Shown one piece after another: positions 32,605-41,195 of a stretch of DNA of 64,000 bases. Position numbers and translations under genes: made by a program. Within the stretch, counting starts at the first letter, position 1, and each line of letters begins with the position of its first letter. The notes beneath the pieces are model-generated. The model did not search any database and had not been told where the DNA came from. It worked only from the letters and a program-made list of their open reading frames with translations. The DNA is taken from contig NZ_CP023407.1 in the NCBI RefSeq assembly GCF_003665435.1, positions 5,009,501-5,073,500 of the forward strand. Reading direction: 5' to 3'. This DNA is from Streptomyces fungicidicus (GTDB taxonomy: Bacteria > Actinomycetota > Actinomycetes > Streptomycetales > Streptomycetaceae).

Positions 32605-35220
32605 GTGAGCGAGATACCAGCGAAGGCCACGGGGTCCGAGGACTCGTCGGGCGGCGCGAGGCGAGAGGCCGTGGACGGCCTCGTCTCAGGCGATGCCTCG
32701 TCCGCCGACGCGATGTGGCAGAGCAGTCCGCCCGGCTCCCTCTACGACTACGTCAAGGTCGCCTCGTTCTCCATCGGCCCGGACGGGCTGGTCGACCAGT
32801 GGAGTCTGCGCGCCGAGCAGATCTTCGGCATCCCCGCCGGCCGCGCCCTCGGCATGGACCCGATCGAGGCGTTCGTCGACCCCGACCGGCGCGAGCGCGG
32901 CCAGCGGAAGATGGCCGAGATCCTCGACGGCCGGGAGTGGACCGGAGTGGTGCCCTTCCGGCTGCCGGCCGGGGCGGCGGACGACCGGCGCGACCGGGAG
33001 GGCTTCGCCGAGGTCTATGTGATGCCGACGCGCACCGAGGAGGGCGAGAAGGCCGCCGTCTGCATCGTCGTCGACGTCCGCACCCTGCGCACCATCGAGA
33101 CCGATCTCGCCGCCTCGCAGGCCATATTCGGCCAATCCCCGTTCGGCTTCCTGCTGATCGACCCCGACCTGCGGGTCCGCCGCGCCAACCAGCGGTTCGC
33201 GTCCATCTTCGGCGGCACTCCCGACGACCACCGCGGCATGGGCGTGCACGACTATCTGCCGCGCGGCGAGGCGGAGCGGGTCGCCGCCACCCTGCGCCGG
33301 GTGCTGGAGACCGGCGACTCCATCACGGACATGCACGTCACGGGCTTCGTGCCGGGCGCCGACGAGCGCCGCCACTGGTCCGTCAACCTCTACCGCGTGC
33401 ACAGCGGAAGCGGCCGCCCCATCGGCGTCGCCTGGCTGGGAACCGACATCACCGCCCGCCGCGAGGCCGCCCGCGAGGCCGCCGCCGCACGGCGTAATCT
33501 CGCCCTCCTCAACGAGGCGGGCGCCCGGATCGGCAACTCCCTCGATCTGGAGACCACCGCCCGGGAACTCCTCGACGTGGTCGTGCCCGGCTTCTGCGAC
33601 CTGGCCACCGTCGACCTCTACCAGGGGCTGCTGGCCGGCGACGAGACCCCGCCGGGCCTCGCCGACGGCAGCGCGGAGGTGCGCAGGGTCGCGTTCGCCA
33701 GCGCCGTGTCCGACGCCCCGTTCAGCGGCACCGGTGAGCCGGTGAAGCTGGGCGCCGTCCACCACTACGCCTTCAACTCGCCCTGCGCGGACGCCCTGCG
33801 CACCGGCCGCCCGCAGAAGGTGCAGGGCGAGGACGGCGGTCTGGTGCAGTCCACGCTCGCCGTGCCGATGGTCGCCCACGACACGGTGGTCGGCCTCGCG
33901 CAGTTCGCCCGCACCAAGGGCAGCGAGCCGTTCGGCGACCGCGACCACGAACTCGCCGTGGAGCTGGCCGCGCGGGCCGCCGTCTGCATCGACAACGCCC
34001 GTCTGTACCGGCGCGAGCACGAACGGGCGCTGATACTGCAGCGGTCCCTGCTGCCGCCCGGCGACCCGGAGGCCTCCGGCCTCGACATCGCCTGCCGCTA
34101 CCTGCCCGGCAACGTGGCCACCGGCCGGCCCAGCGAGGTCGGCGGCGACTGGTTCGACGTCATCGAACTGCCCGGCCACCGCACCGCGCTGGTCGTCGGC
34201 GACGTCATGGGGCGCGGGCTGCGCGCCGCCGTCGCCATGGGCGAACTGCGCACCGCCGTACGGACCCTGGCCCAGCTCGACCTGGAACCGGCCGAGGTCC
34301 TCTCGCAGCTCGACGAGATCGCCCGCGGTCTGGGCGCCCCCGGCGGCGTCCAGCAGGCCACCCGGGCGGCCCGCCGCCCCCGAGAGGCCGACCTCTCCGA
34401 GGTCTACCTGGCGACCTGCGTCTACGCCGTCTACGACTCGGTGACCCGGCGCTGCACCTTCGCCAACGCGGGCCATCTGCCGCCCGTCCTGGTCGAACCC
34501 GGCGAGCCCGCGCTGATGCTGGACGTGCCGCCCGGCATGCCGCTCGGCGTCGGCGGCGAGCCCTTCGAGGAGGTGGAGGTCGAACTGCCCGAGGGCGCGC
34601 TCCTCGCGCTCTACACGGACGGCCTGGTCGAAAGCCGCGACCACCCGCTCGACGAGGGACTCCAGGCGTTCGTGAACGCCCTGAGGGACCCGTCCGCGCC
34701 CCTGGAGGACGTCTGCGACCACGTCCTCAACACCCTCGACACCCACCACGGCGAGGACGACATCGCCCTGCTGATGGCCCGCGTCCAGGGACTGCCCGCC
34801 GAGTCCGTCGGCGACTGGGCCCTGCCCCGCGAGCCCCGCAGCGTGGGCCGCGCCCGCGAGTACGCCCGCGCGCAGCTGCTCGACTGGGACCTGGAGCCCC
34901 TGGTCGACACCACGGAACTCCTGGTCAGCGAGCTGGTCACCAACGCCCTGCGGTACGGCGAGGGCGAGATCAGACTCCGTCTCCTCCTCGACCGCACCCT
35001 GGTCTGCGAGGTCTGGGACTCCGGACTGGTCCAGCCGCGCCGCCGCCGCGCCCGCGACACCGACGAGGGCGGCCGGGGCCTCCAGCTGGTCGGCCTGCTC
35101 AGCGCGGCCTGGGGGTCCCGCCGTACGCCCCGCGGCAAGACGGTCTGGTTCGAACTCCCCCTGCCCGGCGCCGACACCACCCTCACCGACCCGGCGGAGG
35201 CGCTGCTGAGCCTGTTCTGA
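32605..35220 (+). CDS. PAS-PAS-GAF-SpoIIE phosphatase-HATPase signalling protein
   Basis: 871 residues. PAS (about 45-155, KVASFSIGPDGLVDQWS), second PAS (about 165-290, FGQSPFGFLLIDPDLRVRR), GAF (about 300-460, NEAGARIGNSLDLETTA), SpoIIE PP2C (about 475-730) with all metal residues (VGGDWFDV, VGDVMGRG, YTDGLVES, GEDDIALL), and a C-terminal HATPase (LLVSELVTNALRYGEGE, GGRGLQLVGL). It therefore joins phosphatase and kinase activities for a STAS/anti-sigma pathway in one chain, like several large Streptomyces sensors. GTG 32605, GGAGGGG nine bases upstream; the frame is open further upstream without coding features. The adjacent lone HATPase looks like a duplicate of its last domain. Confidence 0.9.
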   Translation: MSEIPAKATGSEDSSGGARREAVDGLVSGDASSADAMWQSSPPGSLYDYVKVASFSIGPDGLVDQWSLRAEQIFGIPAGRALGMDPIEAFVDPDRRERGQRKMAEILDGREWTGVVPFRLPAGAADDRRDREGFAEVYVMPTRTEEGEKAAVCIVVDVRTLRTIETDLAASQAIFGQSPFGFLLIDPDLRVRRANQRFASIFGGTPDDHRGMGVHDYLPRGEAERVAATLRRVLETGDSITDMHVTGFVPGADERRHWSVNLYRVHSGSGRPIGVAWLGTDITARREAAREAAAARRNLALLNEAGARIGNSLDLETTARELLDVVVPGFCDLATVDLYQGLLAGDETPPGLADGSAEVRRVAFASAVSDAPFSGTGEPVKLGAVHHYAFNSPCADALRTGRPQKVQGEDGGLVQSTLAVPMVAHDTVVGLAQFARTKGSEPFGDRDHELAVELAARAAVCIDNARLYRREHERALILQRSLLPPGDPEASGLDIACRYLPGNVATGRPSEVGGDWFDVIELPGHRTALVVGDVMGRGLRAAVAMGELRTAVRTLAQLDLEPAEVLSQLDEIARGLGAPGGVQQATRAARRPREADLSEVYLATCVYAVYDSVTRRCTFANAGHLPPVLVEPGEPALMLDVPPGMPLGVGGEPFEEVEVELPEGALLALYTDGLVESRDHPLDEGLQAFVNALRDPSAPLEDVCDHVLNTLDTHHGEDDIALLMARVQGLPAESVGDWALPREPRSVGRAREYARAQLLDWDLEPLVDTTELLVSELVTNALRYGEGEIRLRLLLDRTLVCEVWDSGLVQPRRRRARDTDEGGRGLQLVGLLSAAWGSRRTPRGKTVWFELPLPGADTTLTDPAEALLSLF

Positions 35221-35240
35221 CGGCCCGTCGGGGCGGCGCG

Positions 35241-35246
35241 TACGCT
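35241..35246 (+). promoter_or_regulatory. -10 box of leaderless GNAT transcript
   Basis: TACGCT, six bases, ATG 35253; no Shine-Dalgarno. Confidence 0.6.
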
Positions 35247-35252
35247 CGCGTC

Positions 35253-35813
35253 ATGCACACCGTTCCGCCCGCCCCGGTGCGCCTGACGGCGGGCACCCTC
35301 ACCCTGCGCCCCTGGGAGCCGGAGGACGCGGCCGGCCTCGCCGGGCTGTACGCGGACGAGGCGATGCGCCGCTGGGCGAGCGCGCCCGTGCACGACGGGC
35401 CGAGCGCCGCCCGCTGGGTGGCCGAGCAGCGGCGCGGCTGGGAGACCGGCGAGCGCCTCGCCTTCGCCGTGCGGGAGACGGACGCGTCCGACGCCCGGCC
35501 GTCGGGCCATGTCGTGCTCAGACGCGGGTCCGCGGGCTCCGCCTCGGCCGAGGTCGGCTACTGGACGGCGGCCCACGCCCGGGGCAGGGGAGTGGCCCCT
35601 CGTGCCCTCACCGCCGTGGCCGACTGGGCCTTCGCCGTCTTCGCCGCCGACGGCCTGACCCGCCTCGACCTGCTGCACCAGGTCGACAACACGGCCTCCT
35701 GCCGGGTCGCCGAGAAGAGCGGCTTCGCACTGTCCGGCCTGCTCCCCGCCGCCCCGCCCGCCTTCCCGCTCGACGGCCACCGGCACGTACGGCGGGTCCC
35801 CGCCCCCGCGTGA
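35253..35813 (+). CDS. GNAT-family N-acetyltransferase (RimJ/RimL-like)
   Basis: 186 residues. N-terminal LTLRPWEPEDAAGLAGLYAD and the acetyl-CoA loop region GYWTAAHARGRGVAPRALT, then LTRLDLLHQVDNTASCRVAEKSGF, the usual beta-bulge and alpha-4 features of RimJ/RimL-type acetyltransferases. Acceptor substrate unknown (protein N-terminus, amine or antibiotic). Leaderless promoter 33 bases after the preceding stop. It precedes the GH18-like gene by 88 bases. Confidence 0.88.
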   Translation: MHTVPPAPVRLTAGTLTLRPWEPEDAAGLAGLYADEAMRRWASAPVHDGPSAARWVAEQRRGWETGERLAFAVRETDASDARPSGHVVLRRGSAGSASAEVGYWTAAHARGRGVAPRALTAVADWAFAVFAADGLTRLDLLHQVDNTASCRVAEKSGFALSGLLPAAPPAFPLDGHRHVRRVPAPA

Positions 35814-35901
35814 CCGCAACCGGAACACCTGTTCCACTCGTCCTCCCCCTCGACATCGACCACGCGGCTGCCGGGGGAGGCGGCGGAGAAGGGGAGCCGG
35901 C

Positions 35902-37023
35902 ATGGAACGCACAGGGCCACGGGATCCGGAGACCACGGCGGACGAGGCCGCACCGGAACCGGCCGGCGGTGACGCGCCCACGGCGCCCGAGGGGCGGGAC
36001 GGCACGCGCCGCAGACCCTGGGTCCGCCCCCTCCGGCGCACCGCCCTCGTGCTCGCCCTGCTGCTGCTCGTGCCCCTCCTCGCCGCCGGAACCGCCCTGC
36101 GCGTCAACTACATGGGCGATCCGGCCGACGGCACGTACACCCGCGACCGGGACGCCATGTGGCTCGGGCACGCCTGGGTCGACGGGCGGAAGAAGGACGC
36201 CGACGTCACCGCGCTCGCCCGCCGCCTCGAGGACACCGGCATCCGCGACCTCTACGTCCACTCCGGCCCGCTGGAGCACGACGGGACCCTGCCGGAGTCG
36301 GCCTACCCGCGCGCCCGCTGGCTGATCGACGCCGTGCACCGGGAGCTGCCCGGGGTCCGCGTCCAGGCCTTCCTCGGCGACGTCCTCGCCACCGAGGGCC
36401 CCGACGGCATGCGCCTGGCGCGCGCCGCCACCCGCGCCGCCGTCGTCCGCAGCGCGGAGCAGGTCCTGGACGCGGGCTACGACGGCGTCCACCTCGACCT
36501 GGAGCCGCTGCACTCCGGCGACCGGGACTACCTCTCCCTCCTGGACGACCTGCGCGCCGTCACCCGCGCCGAGGACGCGCGACTGTCCGTGGCCGCCCAC
36601 CAGATCGACCCGCTCCCGGCGCTCCACTCCGTCGCCGGCCTCTTCGCCGACCACCCCAAGTGGTGGTCGCAGGAGTTCTTCGGCCAGGTCGCCCGGCGCG
36701 TCGACCAGATCGCCCTGATGTCGTACGACACGGCGCAGCCGCTGGAGGGCACCTACGGCGGCTACGTGGCCCAGCAGACCTCGCTCGCCCTGGAGGTCAC
36801 CCCGCCCACCACCCACCTGCTGATGGGCCTGCCCTTCTACTACGAGAGCAACCCCAGCCACTGGGGCCACGCCGAGACCGTAGCCGCCGCCGTCCGCGGC
36901 GTCCGCCTCGGCCTCTCCCGGACGGACGCCGACCGCGAACTCTTCGGCGTCGCCCCGTACATCGACTTCGCGGCGACGGAGACGAACTGGGAGGAGTACC
37001 GGGAAGGCTGGGTGAACCCCTAA
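35902..37023 (+). CDS. membrane-anchored GH18-like glycosidase
   Basis: 373 residues. Acidic/Pro N-terminus, one membrane helix (about 47-64, TALVLALLLLVPLLAAGTAL), then a TIM-barrel-like extracellular domain. The GH18 signature DGxxxDxE appears as YDGVHLDLEPL, with the glutamate as the probable acid; further barrel features are ARLSVAAHQ and ALMSYDTAQPL. It could act on chitin-like or peptidoglycan glycans, or be a non-catalytic relative. ATG 35902 follows GGAGGCGGCGGAGAAGGGG. Its TAA stop overlaps the stop of sdhB on the other strand. Confidence 0.78.
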   Translation: MERTGPRDPETTADEAAPEPAGGDAPTAPEGRDGTRRRPWVRPLRRTALVLALLLLVPLLAAGTALRVNYMGDPADGTYTRDRDAMWLGHAWVDGRKKDADVTALARRLEDTGIRDLYVHSGPLEHDGTLPESAYPRARWLIDAVHRELPGVRVQAFLGDVLATEGPDGMRLARAATRAAVVRSAEQVLDAGYDGVHLDLEPLHSGDRDYLSLLDDLRAVTRAEDARLSVAAHQIDPLPALHSVAGLFADHPKWWSQEFFGQVARRVDQIALMSYDTAQPLEGTYGGYVAQQTSLALEVTPPTTHLLMGLPFYYESNPSHWGHAETVAAAVRGVRLGLSRTDADRELFGVAPYIDFAATETNWEEYREGWVNP

Positions 37024-37784
37024 CGCCGGCGGATCCTGTTCCCCAGCCACACCAGCGGGTCGTACTTCCGGTCTGCCGCCCGCTCCTTCAGCGGGATCAG
37101 CGCGTTGTCCGTGATCCTGATCCCCTCGGGGCAGACCTCCGTGCAGCACTTGGTGATGTTGCAGTAGCCGAGGCCGTGTTCGTCCTGGGCCGTGCGCTTG
37201 CGGTCCAGGCCGGCCTCCTCGGCCGCGTCCAGCGGATGCATGTCGAGCTCCGCGACCCGCATCAGGAAACGGGGTCCCGCGAAGGCCGTCTTGTTCTCCT
37301 CGTGGTCGCGGACCACATGGCAGACGTCCTGGCACAGGAAGCACTCGATGCACTTGCGGAACTCCTGCGAGCGGTCCACGTCCTCCTGCGTCATCCGGTA
37401 CTCGCCCGCGGCCACCCCCTCCGGCGGGACGAAGGCCGGAACCTGCCTGGCCTTGGTGTAGTTGAAGCCGACGTCCGTCACCAGGTCCCGGATCACCGGG
37501 AACGCCCGCAGCGGCGTCACGGTGATCGTCTCGTCCCGCCGGAACACCGACATGCGGGTCATGCACAGCAGTCGGGGACGCCCGTTGACCTCCGCCGAGC
37601 AGGAACCGCACTTGCCCGCCTTGCAGTTCCAGCGCACGGCGAGATCGGGCGCCTGGGTGGCCTGGAGGCGGTGGACGATGTCGAGGACCACCTCGCCGTC
37701 GTTCACCTCGACCGCGAAGTCCTCCAGGCCGCCACCCTCGGCGTCCCCCCGCCACACCTTGAAGCGGGCCTCGTAGCTGCTCAC
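37020..37784 (-). CDS. sdhB: succinate dehydrogenase/fumarate reductase iron-sulfur subunit
   Basis: 254 residues. [2Fe-2S] ligands in WNCKAGKCGSCSAEVNG and the following RLLC; [4Fe-4S] in CIECFLCQDVC; the third cluster in CNITKCCTEVCPEGI. Transfers electrons from SdhA flavin to the membrane quinone site. Last gene of the operon sdhC-A-B, its ATG overlapping the sdhA stop by four bases. Its TAG stop overlaps the TAA of the convergent GH18-like gene (CTAA, 37020-37023), leaving no room for a terminator. Confidence 0.95.
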   Translation of the reverse strand: MSSYEARFKVWRGDAEGGGLEDFAVEVNDGEVVLDIVHRLQATQAPDLAVRWNCKAGKCGSCSAEVNGRPRLLCMTRMSVFRRDETITVTPLRAFPVIRDLVTDVGFNYTKARQVPAFVPPEGVAAGEYRMTQEDVDRSQEFRKCIECFLCQDVCHVVRDHEENKTAFAGPRFLMRVAELDMHPLDAAEEAGLDRKRTAQDEHGLGYCNITKCCTEVCPEGIRITDNALIPLKERAADRKYDPLVWLGNRIRRR

Positions 37785-39715
37785 TCGTAGAGCTCCTCTT
37801 CGGCGAGGTACTTGACCAGCTCCTCCTTCTCGAAGAGGGCGAGCAGGTCGGGGCGGATGGGTTCGGTGGTCTCACGGGTGAGGGTGATCCGGCCGCGCAC
37901 CGTGTCGGTGCCCGCGAGCCCGCCCGACGGGTCGGTCAGCGCGCACAGCAGATTGACGTTGCGCCAGGTCCGCTCCATCGCCGCGTGGTCCTCACGGGTG
38001 TGGCCGCCGCGCGACTCGGTGCGCTCCAGCGCCGCCCGGGCCACGCACTCGCTGACCAGCAGCATGTTCCTGAGGTCCAGCGCGAGGTGCCAGCCGGGGT
38101 TGAACTGCCGGTGCCCCTCGACCCCGGCGCGGCGGGCCCGCACCCGCAGCTCGGCGAGCTTCCGCAGCGCCTGCTCCATCTCGTGCTCGCGCCGGATGAT
38201 GCCGACCAGGTCGTTCATCGTCTGCTGGAGCTCCTGGTGCAGCGTGTACGGGTTCTCCGGCGGCCCGTCCGCCGGTTCCCCGCCCTCCGCGGAGAACGGG
38301 CGCAGGGCCTCCGCGGCGGCCGCGTCGACCTGCGCGTCGTCCACCCGGGGCCGCGGGGCCCTCGCCCGGCTCGCGTACTCGGCCGCGTGCAGGCCGGCCC
38401 GGCGGCCGAACACCAGCAGGTCGGAGAGCGAGTTCCCGCCGAGCCGGTTGGAGCCGTGCATCCCGCCGGCCACCTCACCGGCGGCGAACAGTCCGGGCAC
38501 CCCGCGCGCCGCCGCCGAGTCGGAGTCGACGGCGATGCCGCCCATCACGTAGTGACAGGTCGGCCCGACCTCCATCGCCTCCGCCGTGATGTCGACGTCC
38601 GCCAGCTCCTTGAACTGGTGGTACATCGACGGCAGCCGCCGTCTGATCACCTCGGCCGGCATCCGGGTGGAGACGTCCAGGAAGACCCCGCCGTGCGGGG
38701 AGCCCCGGCCCGCCTTCACCTCGGCGTTGATCGCGCGGGCCACCTCGTCGCGGGGGAGCAGCTCGGGCGGGCGGCGGTTGTGGTCCGGGTCGTCGTACCA
38801 GCGGTCGCCCTCCTCCTCGGACTCCGCGTACTTCTCCTTGAAGACGTCCGGGATGTAGTCGAACATGAACCGCTTGCCCTCGGAGTTGCGCAGCACCCCG
38901 CCGTCCCCACGCACCGACTCGGTGACGAGGATGCCCTTCACCGACGGCGGCCAGACCATCCCGGTCGGGTGGAACTGCACGAACTCCATATTCAGCAGCG
39001 GGGCCCCGGCCAGCAGCGCCAGCGCGTGACCGTCGCCGGTGTACTCCCAGGAGTTCGACGTCACCTTGAAGGACTTGCCGATCCCGCCGGTGGCGATCAC
39101 CACGGCGGGCGCCTCCAGCACGAAGAAGCGGCCGGACTCCCGCTCGTACCCGAAGACCCCCGAGACCTGGCCCTCCTCCTTGAGCACGCGGGTGACCGTG
39201 CACTCCTGGAAGACCTTCAGCCGGGACTCGTGGTCCCCGGTCTCGCGGAAGTCCTCCTGCTGGAGCGCGACGATCTTCTGCTGGAGGGTGCGGATCAGCT
39301 CCAGGCCGGTGCGGTCGCCGACATGGGCCAGGCGCGGGTACTCGTGGCCGCCGAAGTTGCGCTGCGAGATCCGCCCGTCCTTCGTGCGGTCGAACAGCGC
39401 GCCCCAGGTCTCCAGCTCCCACACCCGCCGCGGGGCCTCCTGGGCGTGCAGTTCCGCCATCCGCCACTGGTTGAGGAACTTGCCGCCGCGCATGGTGTCG
39501 CGGAAGTGGACCTGCCAGTTGTCGCCGGAGTTGACGTTGCCCATCGCGGCCGCGATGCCGCCCTCGGCCATCACGGTGTGCGCCTTGCCGAACAGCGACT
39601 TGCAGATCACGGCCGTACGGGCGCCCCGCTCGCGGGCCTCGACGGCGGCGCGCAGACCCGCGCCGCCCGCCCCGACCACGACGACGTCCCACTCCTGTCG
39701 GTCGACCACGGACAT
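37781..39715 (-). CDS. sdhA: succinate dehydrogenase flavoprotein subunit
   Basis: 644 residues. FAD dinucleotide fold VVVVGAGGAGLRAAVEA (11-27), covalent-flavin histidine H46 in KAHTVMAEGG, active-site HPTG in EFVQFHPTGMVWPP and the arginine segment HGSNRLGGNSL. Oxidises succinate to fumarate, or the reverse. The unusual length and CAB gene order resemble the Sdh1-type enzyme of mycobacteria rather than the short E. coli SDH, where sdhD is separate. It begins 15 bases after sdhC. Confidence 0.95.
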   Translation of the reverse strand: MSVVDRQEWDVVVVGAGGAGLRAAVEARERGARTAVICKSLFGKAHTVMAEGGIAAAMGNVNSGDNWQVHFRDTMRGGKFLNQWRMAELHAQEAPRRVWELETWGALFDRTKDGRISQRNFGGHEYPRLAHVGDRTGLELIRTLQQKIVALQQEDFRETGDHESRLKVFQECTVTRVLKEEGQVSGVFGYERESGRFFVLEAPAVVIATGGIGKSFKVTSNSWEYTGDGHALALLAGAPLLNMEFVQFHPTGMVWPPSVKGILVTESVRGDGGVLRNSEGKRFMFDYIPDVFKEKYAESEEEGDRWYDDPDHNRRPPELLPRDEVARAINAEVKAGRGSPHGGVFLDVSTRMPAEVIRRRLPSMYHQFKELADVDITAEAMEVGPTCHYVMGGIAVDSDSAAARGVPGLFAAGEVAGGMHGSNRLGGNSLSDLLVFGRRAGLHAAEYASRARAPRPRVDDAQVDAAAAEALRPFSAEGGEPADGPPENPYTLHQELQQTMNDLVGIIRREHEMEQALRKLAELRVRARRAGVEGHRQFNPGWHLALDLRNMLLVSECVARAALERTESRGGHTREDHAAMERTWRNVNLLCALTDPSGGLAGTDTVRGRITLTRETTEPIRPDLLALFEKEELVKYLAEEELYE

Positions 39716-39730
39716 AGGTAAGGCCCCCAG

Positions 39731-40567
39731 CTAGAAGAAGCGCGGATCGTCGAAGACGCCGGACGCGACGAGGTACACGTAGAAGTCGGCGAGCGCCACG
39801 CTCAGCAGTGACGCCCAGGCGAGCTGCATGTGCCTGGCGTTCAGCCGGCCCACCCACTGCCACATCCGGTAGCGCACCGGGTGCCGGGAGAAGTGCTTCA
39901 GCTTCCCGCCGACGATGTGCCGGCAGGAGTGGCACGAGACGGTGTACGCCCAGATCAGCGCGATGTTGACCAGGAACACCAGGGTGCCGAGACCCATGTG
40001 GCCCCACGCGTAGTGCTCGTCGCGGAAGGCGAGCACGGTGTCGTAGGTCAGCACGCAGGCGACCAGGAGCGCCGCGTAGAAGAAGTACCGGTGGACGTTC
40101 TGCAGGATCAGCGGGAAGCGGGTCTCCCCGGTGTACTTCGCGTGCGGTTCGGCGACCGCGCAGGCCGGCGGGGACGCCCAGAAGCCCCGGTAGTAGGCCT
40201 TGCGGTAGTAGTAGCAGGTCAGGCGGAAGCCGAGCGGGAAGATCAGGATGATGATCGCCGGCGAGATGCCCCACCAGGATCCGAACAGCTCCCAGTTCGG
40301 CCCGGCGCGCATCGGTTCGCAGTTCTCCGCGAGGCACGGCGAGTAGAACGGCGAGACGTACGGCGCCGCGTAGTAGTCGGCGTTGGCGAAGGCCCGCCAG
40401 GTCGAGTACACGACGAAGGCGAGCAGCCCGGCCGCGGTGGCGGCCGGGGCCAGCCACCAGCGGTCGGTCCGCAGGTGCGGGGCGGCGATCGCGGCGCGCG
40501 TGCCGGTCCGCACGCCGCCGCTTCGGTGATGGGGGTCTGTGGCAGGAGGTTCCGTGCCAGTGGCCAC
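39731..40567 (-). CDS. sdhC: succinate dehydrogenase membrane subunit (single, Sdh1-type)
   Basis: 278-residue membrane anchor with about five hydrophobic helices (LAPAATAAGLLAFVVYST, GISPAIIILIFPLGF, YFFYAALLVACVLTYD, LGTLVFLVNIALIWAY, AWASLLSVALADFYVYLVAS). Conserved histidines in NVHRYFF, SCHSCRHIVGG and RHMQLAW may bind haem b or form the quinone site. No sdhD gene is present, so this one subunit anchors the complex. First gene of the operon; GTG 40567. A small coiled-coil gene lies 46 bases upstream on the same strand and could be co-transcribed. Confidence 0.88.
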   Translation of the reverse strand: MATGTEPPATDPHHRSGGVRTGTRAAIAAPHLRTDRWWLAPAATAAGLLAFVVYSTWRAFANADYYAAPYVSPFYSPCLAENCEPMRAGPNWELFGSWWGISPAIIILIFPLGFRLTCYYYRKAYYRGFWASPPACAVAEPHAKYTGETRFPLILQNVHRYFFYAALLVACVLTYDTVLAFRDEHYAWGHMGLGTLVFLVNIALIWAYTVSCHSCRHIVGGKLKHFSRHPVRYRMWQWVGRLNARHMQLAWASLLSVALADFYVYLVASGVFDDPRFF

Positions 40568-40613
40568 TTGTCCACTCCGGTAGGGGTCGGGGGGCGCCGC
40601 GATCGGCGGGGGG

Positions 40614-40907
40614 TCAGGGGGCGCGACGGTCGCGGGCGCCGAGCCCCTCGTCGTCGGTGTCCACCCACAGCGAGGGGTCGTACGGCGCGTCGGAGATGGT
40701 CACCAGGTCGGGCCGCTTCTGCGGGGCCGCGGTGGCGGCGGCCGTCTCCCGCAGCAGCGCGACGCTCTCCCGCAGGTGGTTGGTGTCGGAGCGGACGCGG
40801 CGCATCTCCAGGCCGCCGCTGCCCAGCTGCTTCTCCAGGCGCCCCACCGACCGAATCAGATCGTCGAGACAGCGCTGGACGGATGTCAGTTCGTCGTGCA
40901 CGGACAT
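40614..40907 (-). CDS. small coiled-coil hypothetical protein
   Basis: 97 residues without known domain. Residues 1-60 have heptad-like hydrophobics (LTSVQRCLDDLIRSVGRLEKQ, then LRESVALLRE) suggesting a coiled coil; the rest is polar. GTGAGGG precedes ATG 40907. It lies just upstream of sdhC on the same strand with a small gap, so it may be the first gene of that operon. No function is assigned. Confidence 0.65.
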   Translation of the reverse strand: MSVHDELTSVQRCLDDLIRSVGRLEKQLGSGGLEMRRVRSDTNHLRESVALLRETAAATAAPQKRPDLVTISDAPYDPSLWVDTDDEGLGARDRRAP

Positions 40908-41195
40908 GACTTGCCCTCACTTCCACGGGTCCTTCGGGCCCAAGGCGGCAACGTTCATGCGCCTGAGAGTGTCGCGCGTCACACCTTGCGCTGTGAAGGG
41001 ATGTGCATCGATTGGCCGAGGCGTACGGGTGACGGTGCGGTGAGTTGCGCCGTACGGGTGAGCTTGCCGACCGTGGCCGCCGTGTCGCCCTGAGTTGCCG
41101 AACCCTTTCCTCTTCAGTGGGCCGCATACATCGGATGAACTCCAAATACCACCAAAAGTGAGCGTAACGCCCGCTGCCCCCGGAGGTAACCAGAG

